From Vreelandella salicampi (lineage in GTDB: Bacteria; Pseudomonadota; Gammaproteobacteria; Pseudomonadales; Halomonadaceae): a DNA stretch of 64,000 nt. This document shows positions 17,568-27,400 of the stretch, piece by piece. The translations under genes were made by a program, and so were the position numbers. Position 1 is the stretch's first letter. The number at the start of each line of letters is the position of its first letter. The stretch covers positions 434,001-498,000 of the forward strand of contig NZ_JACCDF010000001.1 in the NCBI RefSeq assembly GCF_013415105.1, read 5' to 3'. The notes below the pieces were generated by a model, which was not told the DNA's origin, did not search any database, and saw nothing but the letters and a program-made list of their open reading frames with translations.

Positions 17568-17864
17568 ATGATCGAGTTGATTAAAACCGATGTCTTCGAC
17601 GGATGGCTACGTGAGCTGCGCGATATCCGCGCCCGCGCCAAGATCGAAACACGCATCCGACGCTTGAGTCTGGGCAACCCCGGCGATGTGAAGCCGGTTG
17701 GCGAAGGAATTTCTGAGTTGCGAATTTCCTATGGACCAGGCTACCGCATTTACTACATTACAAAGGGGCCAGTGATCGTGGTACTGCTGTGCGGTGGTGA
17801 CAAAGCCAGCCAACCCCGCGACATCGAACAGGCCAAAGCCATTGCCGCGCAATGGAAGGAGTAA
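17568..17864 (+). CDS. RelE/HigB-superfamily toxin
   Basis: A 98-residue protein of the phage-derived Gp49/HigB-like addiction-module killer type: IELIKTDVFDGWLRELRD at the start, RAKIETRIRRLSLGNPGDVKPVGEGISELRI in the middle, then YGPGYRIYY and VLLCGGDKASQPRDIEQA. The family cleaves mRNA at the ribosome. A GTG at 17520 would add 16 residues but lies in the operator and ahead of -10, so 17568 is chosen. The antitoxin gene follows four bases after the stop, a toxin-first order typical of higBA-like modules. No ribosome site precedes it, consistent with leaderless translation. Confidence 0.88.
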   Translation: MIELIKTDVFDGWLRELRDIRARAKIETRIRRLSLGNPGDVKPVGEGISELRISYGPGYRIYYITKGPVIVVLLCGGDKASQPRDIEQAKAIAAQWKE

Positions 17865-17868
17865 CTCC

Positions 17869-18183
17869 ATGACCGTTACTAACGTCACTTTCAGTCACTA
17901 CGATACTGCCGATTACCTTCAAACTGAGGAGGATATTGCAGCTTATCTGGACGCAGTGATGGAAGAAAATGATCCCGCCCTGCTGGCAGCCGCCCTCGGT
18001 GATATCGCCCGTGCACGCAACATGAGCCAACTTGCCAAGGACGTGGGCATGAGCCGCGAAGGGCTCTACAAGGCCTTGTCTGGGGAAGGCAATCCGGCAT
18101 TTTCAACCATCAGCAAGGTTGCTAACTCCCTGGGATTGCGCCTATCCATCGAACCACTTTCACGACCCAAAGCGCATAGCTAA
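17869..18183 (+). CDS. XRE-family antitoxin
   Basis: A 104-residue protein. The N-terminal part (about residues 1-40, DYLQTEEDIAAYLDAVMEEND) is the arm that usually wraps the toxin. The C-terminal part (about 50-95) is an HTH: ARARNMSQLAKDVGMSREGLYKAL followed by NPAFSTISKVANSLGL. This is the common putative addiction module antidote architecture. AAGGAG lies eight bases upstream, overlapping the toxin's end, so antitoxin translation is stronger than that of the leaderless toxin start. It presumably binds the palindrome at 17520. Confidence 0.9.
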   Translation: MTVTNVTFSHYDTADYLQTEEDIAAYLDAVMEENDPALLAAALGDIARARNMSQLAKDVGMSREGLYKALSGEGNPAFSTISKVANSLGLRLSIEPLSRPKAHS

Positions 18184-18267
18184 CGCGCTTACCGCGCCTC
18201 CAGCAAGACCAGTAACTGCTTTAAAACATCGCCACAACCTTAGAGGAACATCTCAAAATACAAGTAA

Positions 18268-18786
18268 TTACTCCCAGGAATGTGCGTTACGAGGCAGATC
18301 GCCACGCGGATCGTAGGCTTCTAATAAGTCATTTTCAGTCAGATTGTCGGTATAAAGCACAAGATTAATACCTGACGGGTTTGCCAGGGATGGAAACAGT
18401 ACGCCTTTCGCCCCTTGTGCTAATGCCATATCCCCTAACAGCCAGCAGGGTGGTTCGATATGTTCATTGAACCAAAGCTTGCGCCAGTCGCAGTACAGCT
18501 CCTGCCAAAGAGAATCCCACTCCACGCTATAACCGTCACGAAAATCGACAAGCTGAGTAACGCTTAATGTATAGCTAACGATCAAGCCTGGCGGCATCAA
18601 GGCAGACAGCTGCTTGTACTCGGCCAGCGCTGTTTGATCATCAAGCGCTAAATATAAGGCAGCCACACCGGGGCGATTTAATCGACCACCATGCTCTCTC
18701 GCTCCAGCGCCGCTAGTAGGCGAAAATGCCCATTTCGGTACATACACACGATAGGCCTGAGTATTTAACTCTGGCAGTACAATCAT
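18268..18786 (-). CDS. RES-domain toxin
   Basis: A 172-residue RES-family protein. The conserved N-terminal YRVYVPKWAF (catalytic Arg), GGRLNRPGVAALYLALDD and ALAEYKQ (Glu), and the late SLANPSGINLVLY (Ser) match the RES active-site pattern. RES toxins degrade cellular NAD+ and so halt growth. The gene overlaps the upstream Xre antitoxin gene by ATGA. It is convergent with the HigBA-like pair, so two independent TA modules stand tail to tail. Confidence 0.9.
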   Translation of the reverse strand: MIVLPELNTQAYRVYVPKWAFSPTSGAGAREHGGRLNRPGVAALYLALDDQTALAEYKQLSALMPPGLIVSYTLSVTQLVDFRDGYSVEWDSLWQELYCDWRKLWFNEHIEPPCWLLGDMALAQGAKGVLFPSLANPSGINLVLYTDNLTENDLLEAYDPRGDLPRNAHSWE

Positions 18787-19211
18787 CCCACCACACCCGC
18801 TTGCAGCGCTTTGACATAACGAAGAAGGTCATCGGCGCGGCCTTCGCTCACTAATTGCTCAGGCGTTTTATAATCAAAGGCACCGATAGGCTCATTTCGG
18901 AACCAAAACAACGCATCGTGGAAATCACCATTAATATCAGCCGCCGCACCTAATACCCTAAGAGCATCACGCAGATAGCGTTGGAGCTTCTCCGCGCCTT
19001 GCGCCCTGGAGATAGTCGTGCGATGCACGTGCGCGTGACTGGCCAGCGTTTGAATATCCATGCTCAGCGCGCTGGCAAACAGCTTAGGATTGATGAGCGG
19101 CTGGCGTTCTTCACGAGCGACACCCTTCAAGTCGGCAAGGAACCGCGCAAAGGAATCTGGGGCTTGATAACCCATCGGGTCGCTATGTGATTCTTCTATT
19201 GCTGTCGCCAT
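18783..19211 (-). CDS. Xre/MbcA/ParS-type antitoxin (DUF2384)
   Basis: A 142-residue partner of the RES toxin. The middle region (about residues 45-80) is an HTH (LFASALSMDIQTLASHAHV). The C-terminal toxin-binding DUF2384 part contains HDALFWFRNEPIGAFDYKTPEQLV and EGRADDLLRYVKAL, where the last helix plugs the toxin's NAD pocket in known relatives. ATG 19211 with GGGAGG seven bases upstream is preferred over a TTG at 19238. The promoter is shared with, or back to back to, that of recC (19239-19360). Confidence 0.88.
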   Translation of the reverse strand: MATAIEESHSDPMGYQAPDSFARFLADLKGVAREERQPLINPKLFASALSMDIQTLASHAHVHRTTISRAQGAEKLQRYLRDALRVLGAAADINGDFHDALFWFRNEPIGAFDYKTPEQLVSEGRADDLLRYVKALQAGVVG

Positions 19212-19362
19212 GACAAGCCTCCCGCTGCACTTATGCAACCAAAAAACAACATATATTCATCATAGCAGCTAAAAGCCAAGATGCTAATGCACTGAGCGTT
19301 AGCCCACCACTTATGGCACCATACGCTTAGCTCCCACCACTGCCGTGAAGGAACACCGCCGC

Positions 19363-22300
19363 ATGTCTGCCAATCCGTCGCTCCTCGATACGCCGCCGTT
19401 AACGCCAGGATTCATGGTGGTGCATGGCAATCGCCTGGAAGACCTGCGCGGGCTGGCGGTGGAGTGGATGCGTCTGTACCCGCTCTCGCCGTTGGAAAAT
19501 GAAACCATTCTGGTGCAGAGCAACGGCATTGGGCAGTGGCTGAAGCTGGCGCTGGCGGAAGACCCGGACAACGGCGGCGCGGGGATCGCGGCGGCGCTGG
19601 ACGTGATGCTGCCCGCGCGGTTCCTGTGGCAGGCCTATCGCACGGTGCTAACCCATGTCTCGCAGCATGAAGACGCCGTGCCGGAAACCTCGCCGTTCGA
19701 TAAATCGCGCCTGGTCTGGCGGCTTTTACGCCTGCTGCCCACCCTGGCCGAGCAGGACGTGTTCGCCCCACTGGCGCAGTTTCTGGAAGTCGACCGCGAC
19801 CAGCGCAAGCACCACCAGCTGGCCGAGCGGCTGGCGGACCTGTTCGACCAGTATCAGGTCTACCGCGCCGACTGGCTGGACGCCTGGGCCAACGGCGACG
19901 ACGTGCTGATTACCGCCCGGGGCGAGGCCCGCCCGCTGGAAGACCACCAGCGCTGGCAGCCCGCGCTATGGCGCATTCTGCGCGACGATGTGGCCGCCAC
20001 CCAGGGCGATGCTGGTCTCGACAGCAGCCGCGCCCAGGTGCATCGGCGTTTCCTGAAAGCCACCGAACAGCTGGCAGGCCAGCCCTGCCCGCCGGGCCTC
20101 CCCCGGCGGCTGATCATTTTCGGCATTTCATCGCTGCCCCAGCAAACGTTGGAAGCCCTGGCCGCGCTCTCGCGCTGCTGCCAGATCGTGCTCTGCGTGC
20201 ATAACCCCTGCCAGTTCTACTGGGCGGATATCATCGAACACAAGGACCTGCTGCGCGCCAGCCGCTACCGCCAGCGGCGCAAGACCGGCATGCCCGAAGC
20301 GCTGGATGTGCTCGGCACCGGCGACGCCGACGATGCCCTGCACCTGCACGCCCAGCCGCTGCTCGCCGCCTGGGGCAAACAAGGCCGCGACTACCTGCGC
20401 CTGCTGGATGAGCACGACGACACCGGCGACTACCAGACCCTATTCGAGCAGCAGGCGCTGCGCATCGATATGTTCGAACCGTTCTCCGGCGAGCGCGGCT
20501 GCCTGCTCAGCCAGCTGCAGGACGACATCCGCGAGCTGCGCCCGGTGGCCGAAACCCAAAGCCACTGGCCCGCCCTCGACCCGGCGGATGACTCATTGGT
20601 GTTTCACATCGCCCACGGGCCCCAGCGGGAAGTCGAGATTCTCCACGACCAGTTGCTGGCCGCGTTCAGCGCCGACCCCGAGCTGCGCCCGCGAGATATC
20701 ATCGTCATGGTGCCGGACATCGACCGCTACGCGCCGCACATCGAAGCGGTGTTCGGCCAGCTGCCTTCGGACGACCCGCGCTTTATTCCCTACACACTTT
20801 CCGACCAGGCCAGCCGCCACCGCCTGCCGCTAATGATTGCGCTGGAAAAGCTGCTGCGCCTGCCGGAGCTGCGCCTTTCCGTCAGCGACCTGCTGGACCT
20901 TTTAGACGTACCCGCCCTGCGCCAGCGTTTTGGGCTGGAAGAACGCGACCTGCCAGTGCTGGAACGCTGGATGGAGGGCGCGGGCATCCGCTGGGGGCTG
21001 AATGCCAAACAGCGCCAGACTCTCGAGCTACCTGGCGGGCTTAGCCAAAACACCTGGGCGTTTGGCCTGCGCCGCCTGCTGCTGGGTTACACCGTGGGCG
21101 AAGGCGACGCCTGGCAGGGCATCGAGCCGTTCGACGATATCGGCGGGCTGGAAGCGGGCCTGGCCGGGCCGCTGGCCACGCTGCTGGAAAAACTCGAAGC
21201 CACCTGGGAAACCTTCCGCCAGCCCACCGACGCCGCCAGTTGGGTGGAACGGCTACGCACGCTGATGGAAACCTTCTTTCTCACCGACGACGCCCAGGAA
21301 AGCGTGATGCTCACCAAGCTGGAAAACGGCCTTCAGCAACTGCTGGAAAGCAGCAGCGAAGCCCAGCTTGCCGACCCGCTGCCGCTTTCCATGGTGCGCG
21401 AGCACTGGCTGGCACAGATCGACGAGCACAGCCTTTCCCAGCGCTTTCTGGCCGGAGCGGTGAACTTCGCCACGCTGATGCCCATGCGCGCCATTCCGTT
21501 CAAGCGCGTGTGCCTGCTGGGCATGAACGACGGCGAATACCCGCGCTCGCAGCCGCCGCTGGATTTCGACCTGATGGGCAGCGACTACCGCCCCGGCGAC
21601 CGCTCGCGCCGGGAAGACGACCGCTACCTGTTTCTCGAAGCGCTGCTCTCCGCCCGCGACCAGCTCTACGTCAGCTGGGTGGGCCGCAGCCAGATCGACA
21701 ACACCCCGCTACCGCCCTCGGTGCTGGTCGGCCAGCTGCGCGACCACCTGGCCGCCGGCTGGGGCTATGACAACGACGCGCCGCTGCTCGATGCGTTGAC
21801 CACTGAGCATCCACTGCAGCCGTTCAGCCGCGCGTACTTCCAGGGCGGGGAAGACACCGGGCGACTGTTCACCTTTGCCCACGAATGGCGTGAGATCCAC
21901 GCGCCTCGCACAGCACCAGCAGCCCAAACTGCGCTACCCAAGCCGGAAAACGCCCCCACCAGCCTTAACCTCGGCCAGCTGGGCGGCTTTCTGCGTGAGC
22001 CGGTGCGTACCTTCTTCAATACCCGGCTAGGCGTGTATTTCGAGCAGGAAGCCATCGCCGAGCTGGACGCCGAACCCTTCACGCTGGACGGCCTGCAAAA
22101 CTGGCAGCTGCAAGACCGGCTGATTGCCGCCCAACGCCGCGCGGTCGACAGCGGCGAGCCACGCCTTGAAGCGCTGAACGCCGAGCTTGAACGCTTCCAG
22201 GGCCAGGGCGTGCTCGCCATGGGTGCGTTTGGCGAACGCATGCGCACGGCCCTGGCCGAGCCGATGGACGACCTGTTCAGCGCTTACGAAGAAGCGCTGG

Positions 22301-22932
22301 CCCAGTGGCCGGTGGCGCTCAGTGCGCCGGAGGCCATTCATGTAGAAGGTAATGACGGCATCGTGCTGGAAGACTGGCTGGGCGAGCTGCGCCACAACGA
22401 ACAGGGTGAACGCTGCCGGTTGTTGTTGCTCAGCAGCAGCTTGATCAGCCAGGGCAGCGGGCGCGGCCAATACCGCTGGGCTCACCTGCTGCGCCCCTGG
22501 GTCGCCCACCTGGCGGGGAACCTGAGCGGCCCGATGACCACCCAGCTGCTTTCCAAAGCGGGCAACATTACGCTAAACCCCATCGCCGCCGACACCGCCC
22601 GCTCTCACCTATCGACCCAACTGAGCGCCTGGCAACACGGCCTGGAAGCCCCGCTACCGCTGGCGCCCCAGGCGGCGTTTGCCTGGCTGACCAAGCTAGG
22701 CACGCCGGAAATGGCGGAAGAAAAAGGCCGGGAAAGCGACGCCTACGCCGCCGCCGAGTCTGCCTATGAAGGCGGGCGTTTTCAGACCGGCGAAGTCGCC
22801 CAAAGCGCCTACCTGAGCCACCAGTGGCCGCGCTTCGAACGGTTATTTAACGAGCAAACCCAACACGGCCACCGCTTCGCTACGCTCACCGAGGCGCTCT
22901 ACGCCCCGCTGCACTATTCGGTTAAGGGATGA
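19363..22932 (+). CDS. recC: Exodeoxyribonuclease V gamma subunit
   Basis: An 1189-residue RecC, near the usual length (1122 in E. coli). It begins GFMVVHGNRLEDLRGLAVEW, the standard RecC opening, followed by VQSNGIGQWLKL; later come FGISSLPQQTLEALAAL and PMRAIPFKRVCLLGMNDG. In RecBCD this subunit splits the strands and reads Chi. The GTG at 19345 would add six residues; AAGGA before ATG 19363 favours the shorter form. Unlike the usual recC-recB-recD cluster, a reversed pncB gene lies between recC and recB, so recC must be transcribed on its own. Confidence 0.95.
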   Translation: MSANPSLLDTPPLTPGFMVVHGNRLEDLRGLAVEWMRLYPLSPLENETILVQSNGIGQWLKLALAEDPDNGGAGIAAALDVMLPARFLWQAYRTVLTHVSQHEDAVPETSPFDKSRLVWRLLRLLPTLAEQDVFAPLAQFLEVDRDQRKHHQLAERLADLFDQYQVYRADWLDAWANGDDVLITARGEARPLEDHQRWQPALWRILRDDVAATQGDAGLDSSRAQVHRRFLKATEQLAGQPCPPGLPRRLIIFGISSLPQQTLEALAALSRCCQIVLCVHNPCQFYWADIIEHKDLLRASRYRQRRKTGMPEALDVLGTGDADDALHLHAQPLLAAWGKQGRDYLRLLDEHDDTGDYQTLFEQQALRIDMFEPFSGERGCLLSQLQDDIRELRPVAETQSHWPALDPADDSLVFHIAHGPQREVEILHDQLLAAFSADPELRPRDIIVMVPDIDRYAPHIEAVFGQLPSDDPRFIPYTLSDQASRHRLPLMIALEKLLRLPELRLSVSDLLDLLDVPALRQRFGLEERDLPVLERWMEGAGIRWGLNAKQRQTLELPGGLSQNTWAFGLRRLLLGYTVGEGDAWQGIEPFDDIGGLEAGLAGPLATLLEKLEATWETFRQPTDAASWVERLRTLMETFFLTDDAQESVMLTKLENGLQQLLESSSEAQLADPLPLSMVREHWLAQIDEHSLSQRFLAGAVNFATLMPMRAIPFKRVCLLGMNDGEYPRSQPPLDFDLMGSDYRPGDRSRREDDRYLFLEALLSARDQLYVSWVGRSQIDNTPLPPSVLVGQLRDHLAAGWGYDNDAPLLDALTTEHPLQPFSRAYFQGGEDTGRLFTFAHEWREIHAPRTAPAAQTALPKPENAPTSLNLGQLGGFLREPVRTFFNTRLGVYFEQEAIAELDAEPFTLDGLQNWQLQDRLIAAQRRAVDSGEPRLEALNAELERFQGQGVLAMGAFGERMRTALAEPMDDLFSAYEEALAQWPVALSAPEAIHVEGNDGIVLEDWLGELRHNEQGERCRLLLLSSSLISQGSGRGQYRWAHLLRPWVAHLAGNLSGPMTTQLLSKAGNITLNPIAADTARSHLSTQLSAWQHGLEAPLPLAPQAAFAWLTKLGTPEMAEEKGRESDAYAAAESAYEGGRFQTGEVAQSAYLSHQWPRFERLFNEQTQHGHRFATLTEALYAPLHYSVKG

Positions 22933-22979
22933 GTGATTTGGCCTGAAGCGTCCGCAAGCGCAGCTAGTGTTAGCAATAG

Positions 22980-24161
22980 CTAAGGATTCTCGCGGGTAAG
23001 CGACAAAATCCGCTTGGCCAGCGAAATCATCTCCGGGTCGCCGGTGTTCTTTTCCGCCACATCGGAAAGCTTGATCACCGGTAGCCAGCCCTGCCCCTCA
23101 GGGCGTGCCTCGACCATCTTGACCACCATGTTCATCGGCTCAACGCCCACGTCGTTGGTAAAGTTGGTGCCGATACCAAACGCCATCCCGATGCGATCCT
23201 GGCAAAAGGCATGAATATGCTCGACCCTTTCCGGGGTCAGCGAATCGGAGAAGATAATCGTCTTGCTCAGCGGATTGATACCCAGGCGCTCGTAGTGCGC
23301 GATGGTCTGGGAGGCAAACTCGAAAGGGTCGCCGCTATCGTGGCGAACGCCATCGAACAGCTTGGCGAACTTCTTATCGAAGCTGTCGTAAAAGGCCTTG
23401 GAGGTAAAGGTATCGGTTAAGGCGATCCCCAGATCCCCGCGATACACATCCACCCAATGCTCAAGGGCAAGGCTATTGGCCATTTTGAAACCGAAGCGCG
23501 CGCCGTGGAACATAAACCACTCGTGGGCGTGGGTGCCGATCGGTTTAACACCGTGGCGCATGGCCAGCAGTACATTACTGGTGCCGCTAAACGCCTCGCC
23601 GCCGTAATGGCCAAGCGCGCCCACCACGCGGTCGTGAACGTCAAACGAGAAGCGTCGCCGGGTGCCGAACTCGGCAATCTTCAGCCCTAAACGGCGGTAG
23701 AGTTCGATCTTCTCCTGAGCGCGTTGCTCAATCACCGCATCGGCCTCAGGCGGGATCGAAACACCGCGCACGAGGTACCAAAGCTCGCTGATCAACGCCA
23801 TCAGCGGCACTTCCCAGAGAATAGTGCGATACCAGGGCCCTTCGATAATCACCGAAAGGTCACTCCCCTGCTGCTCGATAATCACCTCGCTGGGGTTGTA
23901 GTGAAACCCGGCGAGGAAGTCGAGGTAGGTAGGGTCGAGATAAGGGCACGTCGTTTCGAGGTAGCGCTTCTCTTCATCGCGCAGGCGAAGATCCGCCATC
24001 TGATTGACTTCACGGCGCAGAGCGGCACCGAAGCCGTCAGGAAAAGCGTGCTCGCCACGATTGATAAAGGCGTAGCGCGCATGGGCATAAGGAAAGCGTT
24101 TAATCACGGCGTTCTGCATCGTGATCTTATAGAAGTCATTATCCAGCAGCGATGTCAGCAT
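22980..24161 (-). CDS. pncB: Nicotinate phosphoribosyltransferase
   Basis: A 393-residue enzyme joining nicotinate to PRPP (with ATP) in NAD salvage. It starts LLDNDFYKITMQNAVIKRFP, a PncB hallmark. It carries the FEFGTRRRFS-like segment as AEFGTRRRFSFD near residue 165 and GTSNVLLAMRHGVKPIGTHAHEW near 200, which includes the phosphorylated-histidine region. SGDPFEFASQTI and KTIIFSDSLTPE bind PRPP. Length matches the family. It runs against recC and recB and splits the recombination cluster. It may matter that the adjacent RES toxin consumes NAD, but the closeness could be chance. Confidence 0.95.
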   Translation of the reverse strand: MLTSLLDNDFYKITMQNAVIKRFPYAHARYAFINRGEHAFPDGFGAALRREVNQMADLRLRDEEKRYLETTCPYLDPTYLDFLAGFHYNPSEVIIEQQGSDLSVIIEGPWYRTILWEVPLMALISELWYLVRGVSIPPEADAVIEQRAQEKIELYRRLGLKIAEFGTRRRFSFDVHDRVVGALGHYGGEAFSGTSNVLLAMRHGVKPIGTHAHEWFMFHGARFGFKMANSLALEHWVDVYRGDLGIALTDTFTSKAFYDSFDKKFAKLFDGVRHDSGDPFEFASQTIAHYERLGINPLSKTIIFSDSLTPERVEHIHAFCQDRIGMAFGIGTNFTNDVGVEPMNMVVKMVEARPEGQGWLPVIKLSDVAEKNTGDPEMISLAKRILSLTRENP

Positions 24162-24320
24162 GAGATCCCATCGTTAGAGTGAACCGAAGCCGCCGGTAGC
24201 GTAAACTAATTGCACCCAAAGTGGCTCGGCGACAAGATTATCAGGTGGCGGGGTTCTCATATAGTCTATAGCTCGGGAGTGCTGGATACATACCTGCCTG
24301 GGTGTCGACGACAGATTTCC

Positions 24321-24383
24321 GCGAGGGCGCTGTGAACCCATCCCTGGGCGCTACTTTTTCCATCCCTGGAAAAAAACCCTCGC
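24321..24383. repeat. Three-way-junction palindromic element ahead of recB
   Basis: An outer stem GCGAGGG (24321-24327) with CCCTCGC (24377-24383) encloses two hairpins that share the loop TCCC. One is CCCA-TCCC-TGGG (24337-24348), the other TTTTTCCA-TCCC-TGGAAAAA (24355-24374). The whole is a compact cloverleaf-like extragenic element of the kind repeated in related marine gammaproteobacteria (recalled, not searched). It lies 67 bases before the recB start, in its presumed leader. Confidence 0.75.
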
Positions 24384-24449
24384 TTCAATCTGCCCTCACA
24401 CCCCGCTATCGAGCGTTTTGTTTCTATCGTCGATTACCGGAGATCAGTG

Positions 24450-27400
24450 ATGAGCCAGCCCGCACCACTCAATCCATTGCGTCTACCGCTCCACGGCAGC
24501 CGCCTGATAGAGGCAAGCGCGGGCACCGGCAAAACCTTCACTATTGCACTGCTTTACGTGCGCCTGGTGCTGGGCGGCCAGCACAGCGACGACGAGACCG
24601 CCTTTGTGCGCCCGCTCACGCCGCCGGAAATCCTCGTGGTCACCTTCACCAACGCCGCCACCCAGGAACTGCGCGAACGCATCCGCAACCGGCTGGTAGA
24701 AGCCGCCGGGGTGTTTCGGGCTGACACATCCGACGTAGGCGCCGATTCACTACTTATCCAGCTCCGCGACCAATACGATCCGGCCACCTGGCCCGCCTGC
24801 GCCCGCCGCCTGGAACTGGCCGCCGAATGGATGGACGAAGCCGCCGTCTCCACCATTCACAGCTGGTGCTACCGCATGCTGCGCGAGCACGCCTTCGACA
24901 GCGGCAGCCTGTTCTCCCTCGACTTGGAAAACGACCAGCACGAACTCGAGCAGGAAGTCGTCCGCGACTACTGGCGCACCTTCTATTATCCGTTGGATGC
25001 CGAGGCGCTGGGCAACATCACCCGCTATTGGGCCTCCCCCGACGCGCTGCACGCCCAGGTCGCCCGGCTACTGCCCGAAAGCGAGGCGCTGGGCAGCGAG
25101 CGCCCAGAACCCGCCGACACGCTCAGCGCCGCCGAGGCCGAACGCCGCGCCACGTTAAGCGAACTGAAAGCCCCCTGGCCCGCCTGGCTGGATGAGCTCG
25201 GCCCCGCCCTTGAAGACGCCGCCAAGCGCAAAGCCTTCAAAGGCCAGAGCTTCAATGCCCGCAGCCGCACCAACTGGCTGGGCGCGCTGCGCGAATGGAG
25301 CGAAAGCGACGCCGACCGCCCGGCGCTCACCGACGCCGCCTGGAAACGCATGACGCCGGACGGCATGGCCGAGATCTGGAAAGACGGCGCGCCGCCCTGC
25401 CCGGATGCATGGCAAGCGCTGGCCGAACTGCCCGCCGAGCTTAACGCCCTGCCCGAACCGCGCAACGACCTGCTGATTCACGCCGTGCAGTGGTGCAAGG
25501 TGCGCCTGGAACGCGAGCAGGAACGCCGCGCCGAAATGGGCCCCAACGACCTGCTCACCCACCTGGACCGCGCCCTGCAAGGCCCCAACCGCGAAGCGCT
25601 GGCCGCGCAGATTCTGCGCCAGTTCCCCGTGGCGCTGATCGACGAATTCCAGGACACCGACCCCATCCAGTACCGCATTTTCAACGCGGTGTTCGAGGTC
25701 GCCAAGCCCCGGCGCGATGCCGCCATCCTGTTGATCGGCGACCCCAAACAGGCCATCTACGCGTTTCGCGGCGCGGATATCTTCACCTACCTGCAGGCCC
25801 GTCAGGACACCGCCGGCCGCCACGTCACGCTGGGCACCAACTTCCGTTCCAGCCGCGCCATGGTCGAGGCGGTCAACCACTGCTTCCGCTACGCCGATCG
25901 GCACTCCGCCGGGGCGTTCCTGTTCCGCGAGGGCGACGACAACCCTCTGCCCTTCAACCCGGTGGGCGCCAAAGGCCGCGACGAACAACTGGTACACCAG
26001 GGCCAGCCGCTGCCCGCGATGACGCTGTGGCCGCTTGAAAGCGACGAGCCGCTCTCCAAAACCGCCTACCAGACAGAAATGGCCGAGCGCTGCGCCTCTT
26101 ACATGACAGAACTGCTCGAGGCAGGCCAGCAGGCAGAAAGCGGCTTTCAAGACGGCGACGCCCTCACGCCGCTCAAACCATCCGATATGGCGGTGCTGGT
26201 CAACGGCCTGCAGGAAGCCCGCGCGATTCGCCTGGCGCTGGCCAGCCGTGGCGTCAAAAGCGTCTACCTCTCCGACCACGACAAGGTATTCAGCTCGCCC
26301 ATGGCCGCCCAGGTAGAACGCTGGCTGCGCGCCTGTGCCGAGCCCCTGGCAAGCTCCCGCCAGGCCGAAGCCCATCTGCGTGCAGCATTAGCCACCCCGG
26401 TACTGGGCCTGACGCTCGCCGACCTGGACCACCTGCAACAAAGCGAGCTGGCCTGGGAAGAACGGGTGGAGCAGTTCAGCCACTACCACCGGCTGTGGCA
26501 ACGCCAGGGCGTGCTGCCGCTGGTACGCCGCATGATGGTGGATTTCGACATCCCCGCCCGCCTGCTGGCGGAGTTCGAGGACGGTGAGCGCTTGCTAACC
26601 GACCTGCTCCACCTGGGCGAACTGCTCCAGCAGGCCAGCCAGGAACTGGACGGCGAACACGCGCTGATTCGCTTTCTGTATGACGCCATCGCCGACCCGG
26701 ACAGCCACGGCGACAGCCACAAGCTACGCCTGGAAAGCGACGCCGATCTGGTCAAGGTGGTGACCATCCACAAATCCAAGGGGCTCGAGTACCCGCTGGT
26801 GTTTCTGCCGTTTATCGCCAACCACCGCCCGGTTAAAGCCGGTGACGTACCGCTGCGCTGGCACGACGGCGAAGGCAGCCTGCAACTCAGCCTGGACGCC
26901 GACGAGACCACGCTGGCCACCGCCGACCGCGAACGCCTGGGCGAAGACCTGCGCAAGCTCTACGTCGCGCTGACCCGCGCCCGCCACGCCACCTGGCTGG
27001 GGCTCGCGTCGCTCAAAGGGATTGAGGACAGCGCCATCGGCCACCTGATCAACGGCGGCGAGGCCATGGCGCCGGACACGCTCAACGCAAAACTTGCCGA
27101 CCTGGCAGCAGGCAGCGACATCCACGTTGACGAACCGCCCGCGCCCACCGCCCAGCGGCTAACGCCCCCCAAGGACACCGCCGCGCTGGGCCACGCCCGC
27201 ACGCCGCTGCGCCCGGCCAAGGAACACTGGTGGATTGCCAGCTACTCGGCGCTGCGGCTTTCCGGCACGCTGACCGCCCCGGTCACCACGCCGCTGGAAC
27301 CCACCACCGCCCAGGAAGCCACGGCGTTCGAGGTGCTGGACGAACCTCAGGATCTCGCCCAGCCAGAGGCGTTTCATCTGCATAAATTCCCCAGAGGCCC

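Noticed and set aside
24302..24724. A 140-codon plus-strand frame overlapping the recB start
   Set aside because: It runs through the palindromic element and then out of frame into recB; no ribosome site and no recognisable domain.
25155..26375. A 406-codon antisense frame across recB
   Set aside because: It mirrors the codon bias of a confirmed GC-rich gene, lacks a ribosome site and family motifs, and recB on the other strand is unambiguous.
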